Source of the DNA: Caldilineaceae bacterium
Lineage (GTDB): Bacteria; Chloroflexota; Anaerolineae; Caldilineales; Caldilineaceae
DNA length: 64,000 bases
NCBI GenBank assembly: GCA_022827195.1
Contig: JAJDTL010000040.1
Coordinates: 62,001-126,000 of the forward strand
Reading direction: 5' to 3'
This document shows, in pieces, positions 9,400 to 17,461 of this stretch (position 1 is its first letter; every line of letters starts with the position of its first letter). Position numbers and translations under genes: made by a program. Below the pieces are notes generated by a model. It saw only the letters and a list, made by a program, of their open reading frames with translations. It made no database searches and had not been told where the DNA came from.

Positions 9400-10821
9400 C
9401 TATGATACATCAGGCCAAGCGAAATTCCAAGGCGCGATTTTTTCATATGCGGCTGCGGCTTGGAGGACAAGCGTGTCGGCGTGATGACTGCCCACGATCT
9501 GGAAGGCGACGGGTAGGCCGTCGGAGGCGAAACCGCAGGGGACGCTGGCGGCTGGCTGGCCGGTGAGGTTGAAGGGAAAGGTAAAAGGCAGGCGGTCGAA
9601 GATGGAAGGGCTGGGCCTGCCCTCAATCTGTTGGGGCCAGTCGTCGACGCCCCAGGCGGTAAGAGGCATCTGGGGCGTGAGGAGGAGGTCGTACTCCTCA
9701 AAGAAGAGGCGGGCCTGGTGGTAGAAGTCCGTGCGGGCGAGTTCGGCATGGCCGTGCTCTTCGGCAGTGATGCTGCGGCCCTTCTCGATCATTTCGACGA
9801 GTGTGGGCTCGAAAGCGTTGGGGGCCTGGTCATAGCTGCGGCCGACGCGCGCGGCCATCGAGACGAACCAGGAGACTTCGGCACCGTCGCGGGGGTTGTC
9901 CCAGCCGGGGTCGACGGCTTCGACATTGCAGCCGAACTCTTCGAATCGACGCGCGGCCTGTTCGGTGAGGCGTCGGACGTCGGGCTCGACTGCGGCGTAA
10001 CCGAAGTCAGCGCTCCAGGCGACGCGCAGGCCCTTGAGCACGGGCAGCGGGTCGGCGACGGCGGCGACATAGTCGTCGGGCGTGTTGTCGATTGTAGTCG
10101 GGTCGCGCGGGTCGGGTCCGGCCGTGGCCTGGGTGAAGAGCGCGGCATCGGCGACCGTACGTGAGATTGGCCCGTTGTGTGAGCGGGCGGCCCAGATGTC
10201 GAGGTTAGGCCAGTATGGGATGCGGCCGAACGAAGGCTTGAAGCCGAAGACGCCGCAGAGGGCGGCGGGGATACGAATGGAACCGGCGCCGTCGGAGCCG
10301 TGTGCAAGAGGACCGAGGCCGGCGGCGACGGCTGCGGCTGCGCCGCCGCTGGAGCCGCCTGGGGTGCGTTCGGTGTTCCAGGGATTACGGCCCGGGTCGC
10401 CGAGCAGGTTGTCGCACATGTCCTTGTGGCCGAGGTGGGGCGTGTTGGTCTTGCCGATGATCGTACCGCCGGCGGCTTTGACGCGCCCGGTGACGGCGCC
10501 GTCGAAGGCGGCGACGTGGTCGTCAAATAGGATCGAGCCGCTGGTGTGGCGCATGCCTTCACTGGGTTCGAGGTCCTTAATGGGAACAGGCAGGCCGTGG
10601 AGGGGGCCGAGCTGGTCGCCTCGCATGACCGCGGCTTCGGCGGCGCGGGCGGAATCGAGGGCTCGGTCGCCGTCGACGGCGAGGTAGGCGTTGATGAGGG
10701 GATTGACCGCTTCGATGCGGTCGAGGATGGCCCTGGTCAGCTCAATGGGTGAGAGCTGTTTGGCACGGATGGCTTCGGTGAGCACGGTGGCGGGTAGGCG
10801 GCAGAGTTCGGGAAAGGTCAT
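9400..10821 (-). CDS. Amidase (amidase-signature family)
   Basis: A 473-residue amidase-signature hydrolase, of the family that includes GatA and fatty-acid amide hydrolases. The Ser-cisSer-Lys triad is visible: Lys82 in PIKDLEP, the cis-Ser in GGSSGG at 155-160, and nucleophile Ser181 in GSDGAGSIRIPA. Length and N-terminal layout fit stand-alone amidases rather than GatA, and no gatB or gatC is nearby. It cleaves an unknown amide, releasing ammonia or an amine. It lies 59 bases downstream of a Uma2 gene on the same strand, which may be chance. Ala replaces the second Thr/Gly in the common GTDTGG motif (GSDGAG), a minor variant. Confidence 0.92.
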   Translation of the reverse strand: MTFPELCRLPATVLTEAIRAKQLSPIELTRAILDRIEAVNPLINAYLAVDGDRALDSARAAEAAVMRGDQLGPLHGLPVPIKDLEPSEGMRHTSGSILFDDHVAAFDGAVTGRVKAAGGTIIGKTNTPHLGHKDMCDNLLGDPGRNPWNTERTPGGSSGGAAAAVAAGLGPLAHGSDGAGSIRIPAALCGVFGFKPSFGRIPYWPNLDIWAARSHNGPISRTVADAALFTQATAGPDPRDPTTIDNTPDDYVAAVADPLPVLKGLRVAWSADFGYAAVEPDVRRLTEQAARRFEEFGCNVEAVDPGWDNPRDGAEVSWFVSMAARVGRSYDQAPNAFEPTLVEMIEKGRSITAEEHGHAELARTDFYHQARLFFEEYDLLLTPQMPLTAWGVDDWPQQIEGRPSPSIFDRLPFTFPFNLTGQPAASVPCGFASDGLPVAFQIVGSHHADTLVLQAAAAYEKIAPWNFAWPDVS

Positions 10822-10880
10822 GGTGGGCGGGCCTTTCGTATGACAAGGGAAGCTGGCGGGCTCTTTCTAAAGTGCTGTTG

Positions 10881-11438
10881 TTAGAGGTCAAAGAGATCGC
10901 GGACGGCACAGCTGAAGCCGGGGAGAACAGTGTCTCCGTCGAGCGTGTCGTCTTCGGCGAGCACTTGGAGGGGCTGGCCGGGGCGATGGGTTTCGATGGT
11001 GCGCGTTTCGGGGTCGACGACCCAGACGAGGGGCACGCCGAAACTGATCCACATCCGGGCCTTGTGATAGACGTCACGGGAGCTGTCGCTAGGCGAGGTT
11101 ACCTCAACTGCGAGGTCCGGCGCGCCTTCGAAGTAGCCTGAAAGTCTGACGTCTAAAGGCAGCTTCTGTGCGGAGATGAAAGCGATATCCGGTTCGCGCA
11201 CTGTGTCAGGATTGCGTTCAAGCAACATACCGGAGTCGGAGCCGACAACACGGCCCAGCCGCCGGGGCTTTATGAAACTGCTCAACTCGGCTGCCAAGTT
11301 CACTACAGTTTCGCCGTGAGTTAGTCCAGTCGGCATTGTCTTGCACAGTGCCCCGCGAATGAGCTCCCCGCGAACGCCTTCGCTGTCAAGGCGGAGGAGG
11401 TCGTCGGCGGTGAGGAGTTTTTCGGATGTGAGAGTCAT
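10881..11438 (-). CDS. Uma2-family (DUF820) putative restriction endonuclease
   Basis: A 185-residue member of the Uma2/DUF820 family, PD-(D/E)XK-fold proteins of unknown role that are abundant in cyanobacteria and Chloroflexota. The fold residues are visible: Glu in RGELIRG near 25, Asp in REPDIAFIS near 80, then the core PDLAVEVTSPSD near 107-118, and VVDPETRTI near 140. Such genes are often multi-copy and stand alone; no methylase is nearby. A minus-strand promoter with TATAAT lies just upstream. A second, divergent Uma2 gene occurs near 21 kb. Confidence 0.88.
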   Translation of the reverse strand: MTLTSEKLLTADDLLRLDSEGVRGELIRGALCKTMPTGLTHGETVVNLAAELSSFIKPRRLGRVVGSDSGMLLERNPDTVREPDIAFISAQKLPLDVRLSGYFEGAPDLAVEVTSPSDSSRDVYHKARMWISFGVPLVWVVDPETRTIETHRPGQPLQVLAEDDTLDGDTVLPGFSCAVRDLFDL

Positions 11439-11471
11439 GGTTGGAACCCCCGATAGTTTTGAGGTGAGGGC

Positions 11472-11501
11472 ATTATACTACATGTACCGCGCCGCTGTCT
11501 G
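11472..11501 (-). promoter_or_regulatory. Candidate sigma70 promoter for the Uma2 gene
   Basis: On the minus strand a consensus TATAAT (11472-11477) is preceded at 18 bases by CAGACA. It lies about 35 bases upstream of the Uma2 start at 11438. Confidence 0.5.
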
Positions 11502-11789
11502 GTTCGGGGCTGAACGTAGGTAGTGATATCTGGTGTGGGGGGACAGGGCCGGCCTGCGAGATGAGCGAGATCTTGCAGGTTCGTGAGCCTCCGGATTCTC
11601 GAATGTTGCCCCGCTGAAGGCGATAACTATGACCTTCTCAATCCCTCGAATCCAGCCACAAAGTTACACGAAGAATCAAGAAGAAAACCTCATTTGGGTT
11701 TCTCATCCTGAGCGGCAGTCCGGTCACCGTAGGGCGCGATCCGGATACACGTGGCTGTCTTGGGAAACGAAACTTTAGTCAGCGCCATT
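11502..11789. other. Intergenic stretch without gene
   Basis: Nearly 290 bases between the Uma2 promoter and the decayed vapC. I see no coding potential on either strand and no clear terminator. Confidence 0.4.
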
Positions 11790-12207
11790 TCAGGATGGGC
11801 TGCCGAGCGGTCGAAACATTTCACCAGATGGACTGTGTGTAGAAAGCCTGGATTCTGGAATCAGCAAATGGCAGGCGAGGAGTGGGGCGGTGGCGATAAC
11901 TGTCCGATCTGTGGAATCACGGTGCTACCAGTCAAGGGCGAGGACCTTTAGCCAGGCGTGAAGGTAGACGGCCGGCAGTTCCAGGTTGTCAACGCGCTCC
12001 AATCTAACAGCAAGTTCCGGCACAGGGGGGAAATGCCAGCTTCCCCTTGTTGACTCTTACGCCAATCTCCCCAATCGAATTTGAGCTGACGGCGTTACGA
12101 TCTGCTTTGGCGATTGCAACTGCAGCGGATGCAGAGAGCCTTACGTGTTCAAACATCCAGAACAACGGCGTTACGGCGTCAAAGACAATTGCTAGGCATC
12201 TTCCCAT
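11790..12207 (-). pseudogene. Decayed VapC (PIN) toxin gene
   Basis: Reading leftward from ATG 12207, a VapC-like sequence begins CLAIVFDAVTPLFWMF and continues through RLSASAAVAIAKADR and a SIGEIGVRVNKGKLA segment (the usual WEIG has become GEIG). At a run of six C (plus-strand G6, 12025-12030) the frame shifts. In the next frame the family sequence resumes as VPELAVRLERVDNLELPAV and LHAWLKVLALDW, hits TAG at 11925-11927 where family members have Glu, and continues HRDSTDRTVIATAPLLA to a stop at 11790. One frameshift plus one nonsense change make this a dead toxin. It overlaps the intact antitoxin gene by 16 bases, the original operon layout. Confidence 0.8.
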
Positions 12208-12422
12208 TCGTCAATGGTCGGAGCATTCGTGTCTTCGAAGAGAACCACTCCGCCACTGACGTCGCCGAAAACCTCTTCGATAGGCATTTTCTCGACGATC
12301 GGCTGGAAGCGCAGAACGGCGCGGCCCCGGTCGGCTACGATTAGCGCCTCGCCGCTCGCTTCGATTTCGCGAAAGATGCGGAGCATGTTTGCCTTCAGTT
12401 TGCTCTTGGAGATCGTATCCAC
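12192..12422 (-). CDS. Phd/YefM-type antitoxin left without its toxin
   Basis: A 76-residue type II antitoxin with the usual N-terminal pattern (ISKSKLKANMLRIFREIEASG, then LIVADRGRAVLRFQP), predicted to bind DNA as a dimer, and an acidic tail ending TIDEWEDA that would contact the toxin. GTG 12422 has GGAGGA seven bases upstream. The open frame is intact while the downstream vapC is broken, so it survives as an orphan antitoxin. It could still regulate, or protect against related toxins. A small inverted repeat upstream may be its operator. Confidence 0.85.
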   Translation of the reverse strand: MDTISKSKLKANMLRIFREIEASGEALIVADRGRAVLRFQPIVEKMPIEEVFGDVSGGVVLFEDTNAPTIDEWEDA

Positions 12423-12449
12423 AGATGTCCTCCGGCACAGATTATCACC

Positions 12450-12463
12450 ACGGTTATGACCGT
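12450..12463 (-). promoter_or_regulatory. Candidate operator of the orphan antitoxin
   Basis: ACGGT (12450-12454) and ACCGT (12459-12463) form an inverted repeat with a 4-base centre. On the minus strand a GATAAT -10-like element lies immediately downstream, so a bound antitoxin dimer would cover the promoter. Suggestive only. Confidence 0.35.
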
Positions 12464-12519
12464 AGTCCTACTATATCCGGATGGGGGATAGGCGTCGAAA
12501 TCTTGGAAGGGGGTTTGGA

Positions 12520-12538
12520 CGCCCGCTTTGTGCGGGCG
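12520..12538 (-). other. GC-rich hairpin after the redoxin gene
   Basis: CGCCCGC (12520-12526) pairs with GCGGGCG (12532-12538) across a 5-base loop, 18 bases past the redoxin stop. There is no T run, so it is a weak terminator candidate or an RNA-stabilising hairpin. Confidence 0.35.
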
Positions 12539-12555
12539 GATCGGAAACCGGCGTT

Positions 12556-13053
12556 TCAACCGGTCTCCGGCTGGAGGCGCGGCTGGTCGATGAGGCGTGC
12601 GAGGGCGGCGCCGAGTGACAAGTCGTCGACCTGGCCGAAGGCGTTGGCGCGCAGATTGCCTTCGCGGTCGATGATTACGAGGCTGGGCGTACCGCGCAGG
12701 CGGTAGCGGCCCATGGTGACGGGCGTGGGGCTACCGGGCGTGGGGGTGTCGACGCCGACGGGGAAGGTGATGCGATACTCGTGGAGGAAGGCTTCGAGGG
12801 AGACGGGCGTCATGGCATCGTGGTGCTCGAAGACCGTGTGTAAGCCGAGGAGCGTGAGGTCGTCGCCGAAGGTCTGCTGGATGCGTTGGGCCTGGGGGAT
12901 GCCGTGGGAAACGCAGCCGGGGCATAGCATCTGGAAGGCTTCGATGACGACGACTTCGCCATTTAGGGCGGCGAGGGTGGGGTTGTCGTCGGTGTTGAAC
13001 CAACGGGTGACGGCGAGTTCGGGGGCGGCGGAGAGAGATGGTTGGGTGGTCAT
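12556..13053 (-). CDS. Redoxin / thioredoxin-like peroxiredoxin-family protein
   Basis: A 165-residue AhpC/TSA-redoxin fold protein without signal peptide. The active-site CPGC is at residues 44-47 (QMLCPGCVSHG), and the cis-Pro loop RGTPSLVIID is near 119-128, as in TlpA/ResA-like proteins and redoxin-type peroxiredoxins. It probably reduces disulfides or peroxides in the cytoplasm. The ATG overlaps the end of a decayed small gene, which suggests the two were once translationally coupled. The specific partner is unknown. Confidence 0.85.
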   Translation of the reverse strand: MTTQPSLSAAPELAVTRWFNTDDNPTLAALNGEVVVIEAFQMLCPGCVSHGIPQAQRIQQTFGDDLTLLGLHTVFEHHDAMTPVSLEAFLHEYRITFPVGVDTPTPGSPTPVTMGRYRLRGTPSLVIIDREGNLRANAFGQVDDLSLGAALARLIDQPRLQPETG

Positions 13054-13314
13054 GGGAGGTTCTGGCTTGGAGTTTTTCGTCTTTGGCTACAGAGTAGACT
13101 GGAAGCGGCGGCTCTGTCGGCGCGATCGGCGAGGAGCGCTCTCATGGCTGGGACAAGCTCATTTGGAATGGGCATGACGGTTTGGGGATTGGTCGACGAA
13201 GGCGGCTTCGTCCTCGGCGATGGCCTGTTCGTCGGTTTAGGCCTCGTATTCCTGAATGAGGCGCTGGACGCGCTCGTAGTCCCAGCCCGTGGGGTATCTG
13301 TTGCGATCGTTCAT
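13050..13314 (-). pseudogene. Decayed small acidic antitoxin-like gene
   Basis: From ATG 13314 leftward, 25 codons (NDRNRYPTGWDYERVQRLIQ...) run to TAA at 13237-13239. The same frame then continues TDEQAIAEDEAAFVDQ. Near 13182-13190 the frame changes and resumes as TVMPIPNELVPAMRALLAD, ending in a TGA that overlaps the redoxin ATG. Read through the stop and the shift, this is one small protein of about 80 residues of the kind (WD..RVQ.L...YE, EDEAAF, VP.ELVP.VR.L) I recall as common small proteins in Chloroflexota and cyanobacteria, often beside toxin-like genes. The identification is from memory and moderate; the broken frame is visible directly. Confidence 0.55.
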
Positions 13315-13557
13315 TCTTGTGCCCTTCTGCGCAGACTCAGGTCTGCCCGAAGTCACCTTACTTCTTGCTTTTACGCGGCGATTACAAATTCACTATTTCG
13401 GGGTTACGCGCGTACGCAGTTCACTCGGATATTGCGCCCAAAAGCAGATCGTTTGTGATGGTGGACAATGTGGAAAGTTTCAAGGCTGAGAGAGGCAACT
13501 CGCATTGATCGCTGCCTTCTGGCTAGCGAAAAAAAATGAGCATAGAGATTGCGACAG

Positions 13558-13827
13558 TCAAACAGAATGGCTCACTGAATCGCTTTCTTTGACTTCGCAG
13601 GGGTCCAGTAGGCCCGCCTCCACATGAGGGTCTTCCTGAAACAGACAGGTTGCCGGGTCCTGATGGGTGGCACCGGTCCGCCTTGCTTGCTGCCACGCCC
13701 GGAGTCTCCTAGTTTGTTCGCTCCAGAATCTGAGCCGTTCTTCTCTTGACTTTCCGGCCAACAGTCTTCGGACGAATTCCTGTCCGCGACGTTTCAACGT
13801 GATGCACTCCGCTTCATGGTCTGACAC
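13558..13827 (-). CDS. Small partner protein of PIN toxin (putative antitoxin)
   Basis: An 89-residue hydrophilic protein, with a helical N-terminal half (ECITLKRRGQEFVRRLLAG then SREERLRFWSEQTRRLRAW) and a variable acidic tail. It starts inside the end of the PIN gene (14-base overlap), so the two are translationally coupled with the toxin first. Proteins with a KRRGQE..R.L.G.S.EE....W pattern commonly follow this PIN subfamily and are presumed antitoxins. The toxin-first order is the reverse of ordinary vapBC. The antitoxin role is inferred from context. Confidence 0.7.
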   Translation of the reverse strand: MSDHEAECITLKRRGQEFVRRLLAGKSREERLRFWSEQTRRLRAWQQARRTGATHQDPATCLFQEDPHVEAGLLDPCEVKESDSVSHSV

Positions 13828-14284
13828 GGCGGATCGCCTCCTGGGGAGAATAAATGCCTATCTGACCGTACGAGTGGCTCGCGTTGACTTCGTTAAACAG
13901 GGCGACACTTCTGTGGTTGACGATATCTTTGAAATTCCAGCTTACGATGAAATCACATTCAGATACCGTTGCAATTGCCACATGAAGAGCATCTGTCAAT
14001 GCTCGCTCAACGACCGCCCCGCAGTTGATGTAGTCTGTTTGAAGGGCCTCGGCGCTCTCACTGACCTCAACGATCCGGGCCTTTTCAGCGTAACTGCCAA
14101 GCAAGGTCCGCACTCTTAAAGGAGCAGGCAAGATCTCGGCGACAACGACAGTAGAGATCGCTAAGTTGCATAGCCCAGAGTCCACCAATTCAAAGAACTG
14201 ACTGGTAGACTCGGAAAACTCAGGGTCGTATGCACCACCAAATACCGAAGTGTCAGCATAGGCGGTTACTTGCCGTCCATCCAA
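13814..14284 (-). CDS. PIN-domain toxin
   Basis: A 156-residue PIN-domain ribonuclease of the subfamily that begins YADTSVFGGAYD. Acidic residues expected in the active site are Asp11 (YADTSVFG), the Glu of VVVAEIL near 51, and the Asp of ALTDALHVAIAT near 100. It also keeps the VSWNFKDIVNH motif typical of this branch. TTG 14284 is the best start, with AGAGGA ten bases upstream; an ATG at 14280 is out of frame. It overlaps the downstream antitoxin-like gene. A strong minus-strand promoter and a palindrome over the transcription start lie upstream, consistent with autoregulation. Targets unknown; the catalytic set appears intact. Confidence 0.85.
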   Translation of the reverse strand: MDGRQVTAYADTSVFGGAYDPEFSESTSQFFELVDSGLCNLAISTVVVAEILPAPLRVRTLLGSYAEKARIVEVSESAEALQTDYINCGAVVERALTDALHVAIATVSECDFIVSWNFKDIVNHRSVALFNEVNASHSYGQIGIYSPQEAIRRVRP

Positions 14285-14325
14285 TGCGGGGGAATCCTCT
14301 CAGGCCAGGCATGTGTCTTTCGTTT

Positions 14326-14364
14326 GTACAGATGTACTATAGCGCGCGGCCTCCGGTAAGTCAA
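14326..14364 (-). promoter_or_regulatory. Promoter and palindromic operator of the PIN operon
   Basis: On the minus strand TTGACT (14359-14364), 17 bases and TATAGT (14336-14341) form a near-consensus sigma70 promoter. The palindrome GTACAGATGTAC (14326-14337; arms GTACA/TGTAC) overlaps the end of the -10 and the predicted transcription start, where a toxin-antitoxin complex would repress. Confidence 0.65.
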
Positions 14365-14530
14365 CTGAAGAGCTCGCGGCCTGGGCCGGCGGACCATTGC
14401 CGTTGTCGGATGGCGACGAAGGTGGCGTTGTCGCCGGCGATGAAGGCGTTGTGGAAGGCGAGGACTATATCGTAAGTGCAGTGGGAACAGTAGGCGACTG
14501 CGCGGCGTTGGCGGACGGCTTTCGGGGCGT

Positions 14531-15199
14531 TCAGGCTGGATCGGGCTCCTTGCCGGTGTAGAAGGCGGTAGTCCGGTTGGCCGCGGCCAGAGCGGCGGCG
14601 GGATCGGAGCCATTGGCGATGGCGGCTTGGGCCCAAGCTTGGCTGCTGCCGGAAATGAAGGCTCGGCCTGCGGGTGAGGCAGCGAAGGCGTCTTCGTTGA
14701 GCTTGAGCCCATCGGGGTTGCCGAGGTGGAAGGCGAGTCCCAGAAAGCTCAGCTCCCAGCCGACGCCTGTTGCGCCGGGACCGAACTGGTCCCAATGTTC
14801 GTCGTCCGGCAGCCGGCCGTGGGAAAGGGTCAGGCAGGCAGCTGAGCTTCCCTGGCCGGCATACCTGAGGTTGACCAGGCTGACGTTGCCGGCGACTTCC
14901 CAGGTCAGACGAACAATATCGTGCGGCTTGCAGAGGGTAATAACGCCGCCGGCGTTGCCCTCCAACTGGTAGTGTCCACCGGTCTGTAGGACGCCGCTGA
15001 CCGGCGTGAACCAGCGCCCAAGGCGAGCGGGATTGGTGACGGCGTCCCAAAGGTCGGTGACGGGCACCGCGTAGGCGCGGGAGAGAGTGACTTCGTAGAC
15101 AGGCCCCGCGTCAATGTCAGGCGGCGCGTCTTTCGGCCCTGCATGCAACTGTACCGTGCGCTGGAGGGAGGCAAGATGGTGCTCGTAGTCGAAATCCAT
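14531..15199 (-). CDS. SRPBCC-family protein (AHSA1/START-like)
   Basis: A 222-residue SRPBCC (Bet v 1-like) domain protein. The signature of the AHSA1 branch is visible: VTLSRAYAVPVTDLWDAVTN near residues 37-56, then RLGRWFTPVSG, GGHYQLEGNAGG and VRLTWE. These proteins form a deep hydrophobic pocket that binds lipids or aromatic ligands, or act as activators of other proteins; no specific role is known for this group. It lies upstream of the PIN operon and downstream of the amino-acid transporter genes on the same strand, with no evident link to either. The C-terminal 60 residues are helical and rich in Ala. Confidence 0.85.
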   Translation of the reverse strand: MDFDYEHHLASLQRTVQLHAGPKDAPPDIDAGPVYEVTLSRAYAVPVTDLWDAVTNPARLGRWFTPVSGVLQTGGHYQLEGNAGGVITLCKPHDIVRLTWEVAGNVSLVNLRYAGQGSSAACLTLSHGRLPDDEHWDQFGPGATGVGWELSFLGLAFHLGNPDGLKLNEDAFAASPAGRAFISGSSQAWAQAAIANGSDPAAALAAANRTTAFYTGKEPDPA

Positions 15200-15305
15200 A
15201 GGCCGGAGGTGGATATGCCAGGGTGTGGTCCCCGGGGCCGGTTTTCAATAGCTTGCTGTTCGGCGGGCGCTGTCGCCTTCCTACATTTTCGGCGGCGGCC
15301 CACTG

Positions 15306-16079
15306 TCAGAGGATCTGGCTGAGGAACAGCTTGGTGCGCTCATGCTGGGCGTTGGTGAAGAAGTGCTCGGGCGTGCCGACCTCCATGATTTCGCCGCCAT
15401 CCATGAAGACGATGCGGTCGGCGACTTCGCGGGCGAAGCCCATCTCGTGGGTGACGACGAGCATCGTCATGCCGGTCTCGGCGAGCTCCTGCATGACGTC
15501 GAGGACCTCTTTGATCATTTCGGGGTCGAGGGCGGAGGTGGGCTCGTCGAATAACATGATCTTGGGGGACATGGCGAGCGAGCGGGCAATGGCGACGCGC
15601 TGCTGCTGGCCGCCGGAGAGCTGGCCGGGATATTTGTCGGCCTGTTCGGGGATGCCGACGCGGTTGAGCAGGCCCATGGCAGTGTCCCGAGCCTCGTCCT
15701 TTCTCATTTTGCGAACGTGCATGGGCGCGAGGGTGATGTTTTCGAGAACGGTGAGATGCGGGAAGAGGTTGAACTGCTGGAAGACCATGCCGGTCTCGGA
15801 GCGTATCTGCTCGATGTTTCGGACGTCGCGCGTGAGGGGGATGCCGTCGACGATAATGTCGCCGGCCTGGTGCTCTTCGAGACGGTTGATGCAGCGGATA
15901 AAGGTGGACTTGCCTGAACCGGAGGGGCCGATGATGACGACTACCTCCTGGGCCCTGACGCGCAAGCTGCAGTCCTTAAGGGCCTGAAAGTCACCGAACC
16001 ATTTGCAGACATCTTGGCAGATGATGATCTCCTCCGCTGTTCCATTGTCGGCCATTTCGGCGGTGTCGTTTCCGGCCAT
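15306..16079 (-). CDS. aapP: Polar amino-acid ABC transporter, ATP-binding protein (AapP/GlnQ-like)
   Basis: The ATPase of a general or acidic amino-acid importer. Walker A GPSGSGKST is at residues 51-59, the signature LSGGQQQRVAIARSL near 154-168, Walker B IMLFDEPTSALD near 173-184, and the H-loop VVTHEMGF near 208-215. It is last in an operon ordered binding protein, permease, permease, ATPase, the same order as aapJQMP of rhizobia. The first 17 residues (MAGNDTAEMADNGTAEE) are an unusual acidic extension. Energises uptake at the cytoplasmic face. The substrate call depends on the binding protein. Confidence 0.93.
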   Translation of the reverse strand: MAGNDTAEMADNGTAEEIIICQDVCKWFGDFQALKDCSLRVRAQEVVVIIGPSGSGKSTFIRCINRLEEHQAGDIIVDGIPLTRDVRNIEQIRSETGMVFQQFNLFPHLTVLENITLAPMHVRKMRKDEARDTAMGLLNRVGIPEQADKYPGQLSGGQQQRVAIARSLAMSPKIMLFDEPTSALDPEMIKEVLDVMQELAETGMTMLVVTHEMGFAREVADRIVFMDGGEIMEVGTPEHFFTNAQHERTKLFLSQIL

Positions 16080-16171
16080 CGTCCGGGCTCCTTGGGGAGT
16101 TTCTAGTTGCTCGTTCTTGGTTTCCAGTTTTTCGTAGGACGCTTTTCGGCGGGCTGGTGCTGGCAGGCGAT

Positions 16172-17392
16172 TTAACGTTCGCCCACGCCGAGGCGGCGCT
16201 CGATGCGGCGGCTAGCGTAGGACATGGTGTAGCTGAAGATCCAGAAAAGGACGGCCACGAAGACGTAGACTTCCTGATGGGTACCGAGCCAGTCGGGGTT
16301 GGCGAGGATGGTGCGGGCGATGCCGAGCAGGTCGAAGATGCCGACCAAGGCGACCAGGGTCGTGTCTTTGAAGAGGCTGATAAACTGCCCGACGAGCACC
16401 GGAATGACGGCGCGCAGGGCCTGGGGCAGGATGATGTGAATCGTCGATTGGTAGGTGCTGAGGCCGACGGCCTGGGCGGCCTCGTACTGGCCACGCGGGA
16501 TCGACTGCAGGCCGCCGCGCACATTTTCGGCCGTGTAGGCGGCGGAAAAGAGGGTGATGGCGACGAGCGCGCGCAGGACGCGGTCGACGAGAGGGAAGCC
16601 GTCGGGCAGGAAGAGCTGGAGCATTATCTGGCCCATGAAGAGCAGGCTGATGAGCGGGACGCCTCGAATGAACTCGATGTAGACGACGCTCATGACCCGG
16701 ATCGCCGGCAGCTTGGACTGGCGGCCAAGGGCCAGCAGGACGCCGAGGGGAAAAGAGAGGGTGATTCCGAAGAAGGCGAGCAGGAGCGAGAGCAGGAGGC
16801 CGCCCCAGACAATTGGCTGGACCGAGGGCAACGGGCCTGCTTCCCAGGGGAGGCCCCTCAGCAGGACCAGCATTATGACGAGATAGGCAATCAGCAAGTA
16901 GGCCGCTGCGCGGCCGCGCCGCTGGATGGGCAGGTAGCCTGCGACAAAGAAGCCGACTCCGGAGGCGACGGCGGTAATGAACAGGTATAGACGCGTCCCC
17001 ATGGAGAAGAAGGGGATCAACATAAGCATGAATGGAATGGCGATGAGGACGCGCGCCGCGCCGCTGAACTGGCCGCTGATGAGCTGCCACAAGACGCCGA
17101 CAACGGCGCCGAGCATATAGATGACGAGCCAGAGGCGCCAGGCTTCGTCGGCAGGATACTGGCCGCGCATGAGCAGGTTGAAGTTGGCGGGGATGACGCC
17201 CCACTCGGCGGTGACGAACACCCAGCGCAAAAGGATGCGCCCAATGACGATGATGAAGACAAGGGCGGCCAGCGTCAGGGTCGAGTTGAAAATGTCGCTG
17301 AAGAGATTGCGCCTCACCCAGCCAAGGAGGGCGTAGCGTTCGGTTATGGGGAGGACCGAGCGGTCCGATTGCGTGCCTGCCGCGGTGGTCAT
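16172..17392 (-). CDS. aapM: Amino-acid ABC transporter permease (AapM-like)
   Basis: A 406-residue inner-membrane permease, long for the HisMQ family because of extra N-terminal membrane segments, as in AapM. About eight hydrophobic helices are visible. The binding-protein-dependent transport domain occupies the last 220 residues, with VYIEFIRGVPLISLL and the cytoplasmic EAAxxxG-like loop EAAQAVGLSTYQSTIHIILPQALR. The protein pairs with the AapQ-like permease encoded 69 bases upstream to form the channel driven by the AapP-like ATPase encoded next. Its stop lies 92 bases before that ATPase gene. Confidence 0.92.
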   Translation of the reverse strand: MTTAAGTQSDRSVLPITERYALLGWVRRNLFSDIFNSTLTLAALVFIIVIGRILLRWVFVTAEWGVIPANFNLLMRGQYPADEAWRLWLVIYMLGAVVGVLWQLISGQFSGAARVLIAIPFMLMLIPFFSMGTRLYLFITAVASGVGFFVAGYLPIQRRGRAAAYLLIAYLVIMLVLLRGLPWEAGPLPSVQPIVWGGLLLSLLLAFFGITLSFPLGVLLALGRQSKLPAIRVMSVVYIEFIRGVPLISLLFMGQIMLQLFLPDGFPLVDRVLRALVAITLFSAAYTAENVRGGLQSIPRGQYEAAQAVGLSTYQSTIHIILPQALRAVIPVLVGQFISLFKDTTLVALVGIFDLLGIARTILANPDWLGTHQEVYVFVAVLFWIFSYTMSYASRRIERRLGVGER

Positions 17393-17461
17393 CTCTGAGG
17401 AAATCCTTGGGTCAATTTCTCATGGATAGAAATCGCGGTAGTCCAGGTTCTTGGCATGGCA

